A stretch of DNA of 8,186 nt from Bacteroidales bacterium UBA3743 (GTDB lineage Bacteria > Bacteroidota > Bacteroidia > Bacteroidales > Paludibacteraceae): positions 1 to 8,186 of the forward strand of contig DFGT01000027.1 in the NCBI GenBank assembly GCA_002371265.1. Reading direction: 5' to 3'. Position 1 is the first letter of the stretch. The number at the start of each line of letters is the position of its first letter. Under the pieces are notes generated by a model that worked only from the letters and a program-made list of their open reading frames with translations, was not told where the DNA came from and ran no database searches. Below, in pieces: positions 6,449 to 8,186 of this stretch. Made by a program: the position numbers and the translations under genes.

Positions 6449-6934
6449 ATGCCAAAACGGAAATACGAAGAATGGGATTTTGTGGCTCGTGTAAAAGCGA
6501 TAAAAAAAGCCGGGCTCAAAGAGTCGGCATCCCCAAACAGAGAAATAGAGAAAACAGATGAGACGGTGCCAAGTCTGGAGACAAGGCTTGACATGATATT
6601 TGAAATAACGGAGAGAAAAGAAAATAATGCAGGAAATATGCTGTTTTTTGTGATGTACGACATAGAAGACAACAGAGTAAGGAATCTGGTGTCGACATAT
6701 CTGGTGAAGAAAGGATGTACAAGGATACAGAAATCCATTTTCTTGGCAGACCTTTCTTCGGAGAAATATGAGCAGATAAGAAATGATCTGACGGAAGTGC
6801 AGGCTGCCTATGAAAATCTCGACAGTATTCTTGTGGTGCCAATATCCACAGATTATCTCAAATCGATGAAGATTATAGGCAAAAATATCAGCGTCGACGT
6901 GATTACAAAATCCAAAAACACACTATTTTTCTGA
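6449..6934 (+). CDS. cas2: Cas2 with 63-residue N-terminal extension (161 aa)
   Basis: Cas2 dimers form the structural core of the Cas1-Cas2 spacer integration complex. The Cas2 fold occupies residues 64-161: MLFFVMYDIEDNRVRN with the conserved Asp D71, then GCTRIQKSIFLADL (89-102), and VVPISTDY (129-136) as the later strand. The core alone is 98 residues, the usual size. Before it lies a charged extension (1-63) with a basic start, MPKRKYEEWDFVARVKAIKKAGLK. The frame is open from the ATG at 6449, 14 bases after the previous stop, and the internal ATG at 6638 lacks an SD, so I take the extension as real. It may contact DNA, Cas1 or the primase-like neighbour. Confidence 0.92.
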   Translation: MPKRKYEEWDFVARVKAIKKAGLKESASPNREIEKTDETVPSLETRLDMIFEITERKENNAGNMLFFVMYDIEDNRVRNLVSTYLVKKGCTRIQKSIFLADLSSEKYEQIRNDLTEVQAAYENLDSILVVPISTDYLKSMKIIGKNISVDVITKSKNTLFF

Positions 6935-6936
6935 AA

Positions 6937-7040
6937 CCCACGTGCGAGCCGTAGGTGAGTTCATAGAATTTAATAAAACCACAAAGACACAAAGTTCTCA
7001 GAGAAAGTCTTCGGCTTTTTTGAGGAAAAAAGACGGAAAA
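6937..7040 (+). repeat. Upstream copy of a ~105-bp diverged tandem repeat in the cas2-array gap
   Basis: Starting three bases after the cas2 stop with CCCACGTGCGAGCC, this block recurs at 7121-7224. Both share AATTTAATAAAACCACA, AAGTTCTCAGAGAAAGTCTT and a T-rich run ending in TGAG. The offset is 184 bp. The two blocks are separated by a structured insert (7041-7120) holding CGTCT/AGACG (7043-7055 region), GTTAC/GTAAC and GGGGAG (7093-7098) with CTCCCC (7118-7123). There is no coding potential on either strand that I would support. Confidence 0.75.
6995..7026 (+). terminator. Hairpin after cas2, possible terminator (copy 1)
   Basis: TTCTCA (6995-7000) pairs with TGAGGA (7021-7026), and AAAGTC (7004-7009) pairs with GGCTTT (7013-7018) over a TTC loop, with two pairs being G-T wobbles. 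The T-run lies inside the hairpin, so it is not a textbook intrinsic terminator. It could end the cas operon, or be a conserved element of the repeat. Confidence 0.4.
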
Positions 7041-7120
7041 TCGTCTGAAAGACGTTACCGAGCAAAACGAGAGTAACCCGGGACGGAGTCTGGGGGAGCG
7101 ACAGAACACCCTACCTCCTC

Positions 7121-7224
7121 CCCACGTGCGAGCCATAGGCGAGCACACTGAATTTAATAAAACCACAGAGGAAAAAGTTCTCAGAGAAAGTCTTCGACTT
7201 TTTTGAGAAAAAGAGATAGAAAAC
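7121..7224 (+). repeat. Downstream copy of the ~105-bp tandem repeat
   Basis: This is the second copy of the block at 6937-7040, diverged by substitutions and small indels (for example GCCATAGGCGAG here against GCCGTAGGTGAG upstream). Its right end runs into the AT-rich CRISPR leader. The ACCACAGAGG-type wording resembles dispersed intergenic repeats I have seen in bacteria, so it may be a copy of a genome-wide element. Confidence 0.75.
7178..7209 (+). terminator. Hairpin before the CRISPR leader, possible terminator (copy 2)
   Basis: TTCTCA (7178-7183) pairs perfectly with TGAGAA (7204-7209), and AAAGTC (7187-7192) pairs perfectly with GACTTT (7196-7201) over a TTC loop. It is the same hairpin as at 6995-7026, but with Watson-Crick pairs where that copy has wobbles. 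It lies just upstream of the predicted array promoter, where a terminator would insulate the array from cas transcription. Confidence 0.4.
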
Positions 7225-7351
7225 ATATTGTTGAGACGAAAAAAATTATATTTTTGTAGCCGAAAAATGTACTTTTTTTCACGCGATTTTTGAAATTTTG
7301 AACATTTTTAAGCCCTAAAGGTCTGCAAATCTGCGAGTTGCAATTTTACCT
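7225..7351 (+). promoter_or_regulatory. CRISPR leader
   Basis: This AT-rich, non-coding segment lies between the tandem repeat and the first CRISPR repeat. It carries the predicted promoter, an 8-bp inverted repeat (AAAAATGT 7263-7270 with ACATTTTT 7302-7309) and, next to the first repeat, a backwards partial copy of the repeat start (7320-7337). Position downstream of cas2 and before an invariant first repeat marks it as the leader end, where new spacers enter. Confidence 0.75.
7228..7256 (+). promoter_or_regulatory. Predicted Bacteroidetes-type promoter for the CRISPR array
   Basis: TATTTTTG at 7249-7256 fits the Bacteroidetes -7 consensus TAnnTTTG exactly. A TTG (7228-7230) lies 18 bases upstream, close to the expected -33 spacing of 19-21. 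Transcription would start near 7262 and run about 90 bases to the first repeat, on the strand expected for the array. Confidence 0.55.
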
Positions 7352-7359
7352 CTCGCAGA
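7330..7359 (+). other. Stem-loop across the leader-first repeat junction
   Basis: TCTGCGAG (7330-7337) is the exact reverse complement of CTCGCAGA, the first eight bases of repeat 1 (7352-7359), with a 14-base loop between. Just upstream GGTCTGC (7320-7326) is the reverse complement of repeat bases GCAGACC. The leader thus holds an interrupted, inverted copy of the repeat's 5' end. Confidence 0.7.
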
Positions 7360-8186
7360 CCATCTTCCATTAAAACAAGGATTAAGACTTAAATAATTTC
7401 TTATTCATAATCTTTTTGCCAGTTCTCGCAGACCATCTTCCATTAAAACAAGGATTAAGACATGACATTAACTAAAAGTTTTAAAATTTTCATCTTTTCT
7501 CGCAGACCATCTTCCATTAAAACAAGGATTAAGACTTCATGGCGCTGCTCGATTTTGCGCTTTCTTTCTCGGGCTCGCAGACCATCTTCCATTAAAACAA
7601 GGATTAAGACTAAATTTTTTTTTGTTAATACTCGAAGACCCTACCCGCTCGCAGACCATCTTCCATTAAAACAAGGATTAAGACAACACCTGCTGTAATT
7701 ACGATGAAGAATATCTTAAACTCGCAGACCATCTTCCATTAAAACAAGGATTAAGACGTATAGCTATATAATTGTTTGAGTAGAAGTAACTAAACTCGCA
7801 GACCATCTTCCATTAAAACAAGGATTAAGACACCAAAATTAATTGTCATCAAATTAACATTGTTATTCTCGCAGACCATCTTCCATTAAAACAAGGATTA
7901 AGACACTTTATGCCCACAATTAATAATATAGCAATCACGCCTCTCGCAGACCATCTTCCATTAAAACAAGGATTAAGACACACTAATTATTAACATAGAA
8001 TCAGGCATATCTTCTCGCAGACCATCTTCCATTAAAACAAGGATTAAGACTGCAGCTCCAAGAGCTACGACTTTTTTTACGTTTGCCACTCGCAGACCAT
8101 CTTCCATTAAAACAAGGATTAAGACACTGCGGCTACTACTGTAATTATGATGATGATAACCATCTCGCAGACCATCTTCCATTAAA
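7352..8186 (+). CRISPR. CRISPR array: 37-bp repeat, at least 12 repeats and 11 spacers, continuing past the window
   Basis: Repeats start at 7352, 7425, 7499, 7574, 7648, 7721, 7795, 7868, 7943, 8014, 8089 and 8164; the last is cut after 23 bases. The eleven complete repeats are identical. Each begins CTCGCAGACC, has ATCTTCCATTAAAACAA in the middle and ends GGATTAAGAC. Spacers are 36, 37, 38, 37, 36, 37, 36, 38, 34, 38 and 38 bp. The repeat has only weak internal dyad symmetry. Read on the + strand, its last eight bases ATTAAGAC resemble the ATTGAAAC-like 5' tags of type I and III crRNAs, agreeing with the leader position. The type is most likely III-B, judged from repeat wording only. No trailer end or degenerate repeat is visible. 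Confidence 0.98.

Noticed and set aside
6903..7226. A 107-codon minus-strand frame in the gap between cas2 and the array.
   Set aside because: Its protein contains two similar blocks (SQKSRRLSLRT and PQKSRRLSLRT) that simply reflect the tandem DNA repeat. It is rich in Arg/Ser/Phe, with no start signal and no plausible domain.
7462..7698. A 78-codon open frame across the array on the + strand, and a similar one on the minus strand at 7973-8182.
   Set aside because: These translate the repeats themselves (recurring PSSIKTRIKT or VLMEDGLR) with spacers between, an artefact of the array.
7389..8163. Spacers read in reverse complement look like gene starts or small hydrophobic peptides (for example spacers 2, 10 and 11), hinting that spacers are taken from mRNA 5' ends or target genes like the tiny peptides here.
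   Set aside because: An ATG opening a frame to the end of the spacer occurs in about six of eleven spacers in reverse complement, but in about five in the forward direction too. Stop-free frames are expected by chance in 36-bp AT-rich segments. There is no real strand bias.

Overview
The window looks like Bacteroidetes (probably Bacteroidales) DNA. Four things point there. Most genes start after AT-rich stretches without a Shine-Dalgarno (SD) site. A TAnnTTTG-type promoter stands before the CRISPR array. One gene has a BT4734/VirE_N-like primase domain. The CRISPR repeat, read backwards, begins GTCTTAATCC, which I remember as common in that phylum. Every gene I can support is on the + strand.

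Layout. (1) 1-717: two copies of a 73-bp hairpin-rich repeat (1-73 and 645-717) enclose three tiny genes for short hydrophobic/lysine-rich peptides. Two of these have clear SD sites, unlike the rest of the window. (2) 833-1876: a tandem pair of distantly related paralogues of unknown function. (3) 1907-3952: a complete PIF1/RecD2-like superfamily 1 DNA helicase with an extra helical C-terminal region. (4) 4005-4292: a small two-knuckle zinc-ribbon protein. (5) 4378-6934: an adaptation module in the order cas1, a primase-polymerase-like gene, cas2, with gaps of 2 and 14 bases. (6) 6935-7351: a 417-bp non-coding stretch holding a diverged tandem duplication with conserved hairpins, then an AT-rich leader with a likely promoter. 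(7) 7352 to the end: a CRISPR array with eleven complete identical 37-bp repeats, a twelfth cut by the window edge, and eleven spacers of 34-38 bp.

How it may work. Cas1 and Cas2 would integrate new spacers at the leader end of the array, which lies immediately downstream and appears to be transcribed in the same direction. The gene between them resembles the archaeo-eukaryotic primase superfamily, recalling published CRISPR-associated primase-polymerases; it may help make or finish pre-spacers. No effector gene (cas10, cmr/csm, cas3, cas9, cas12, cas13, cas6) is visible, so interference must be encoded outside the window or in trans. The repeat type and the 3' repeat end ATTAAGAC suggest type III, but this is inference. 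The most interesting possibility is that the helicase, zinc-ribbon protein and paralogue pair, all co-directional and 30-85 bases apart, form an extended spacer-acquisition operon.
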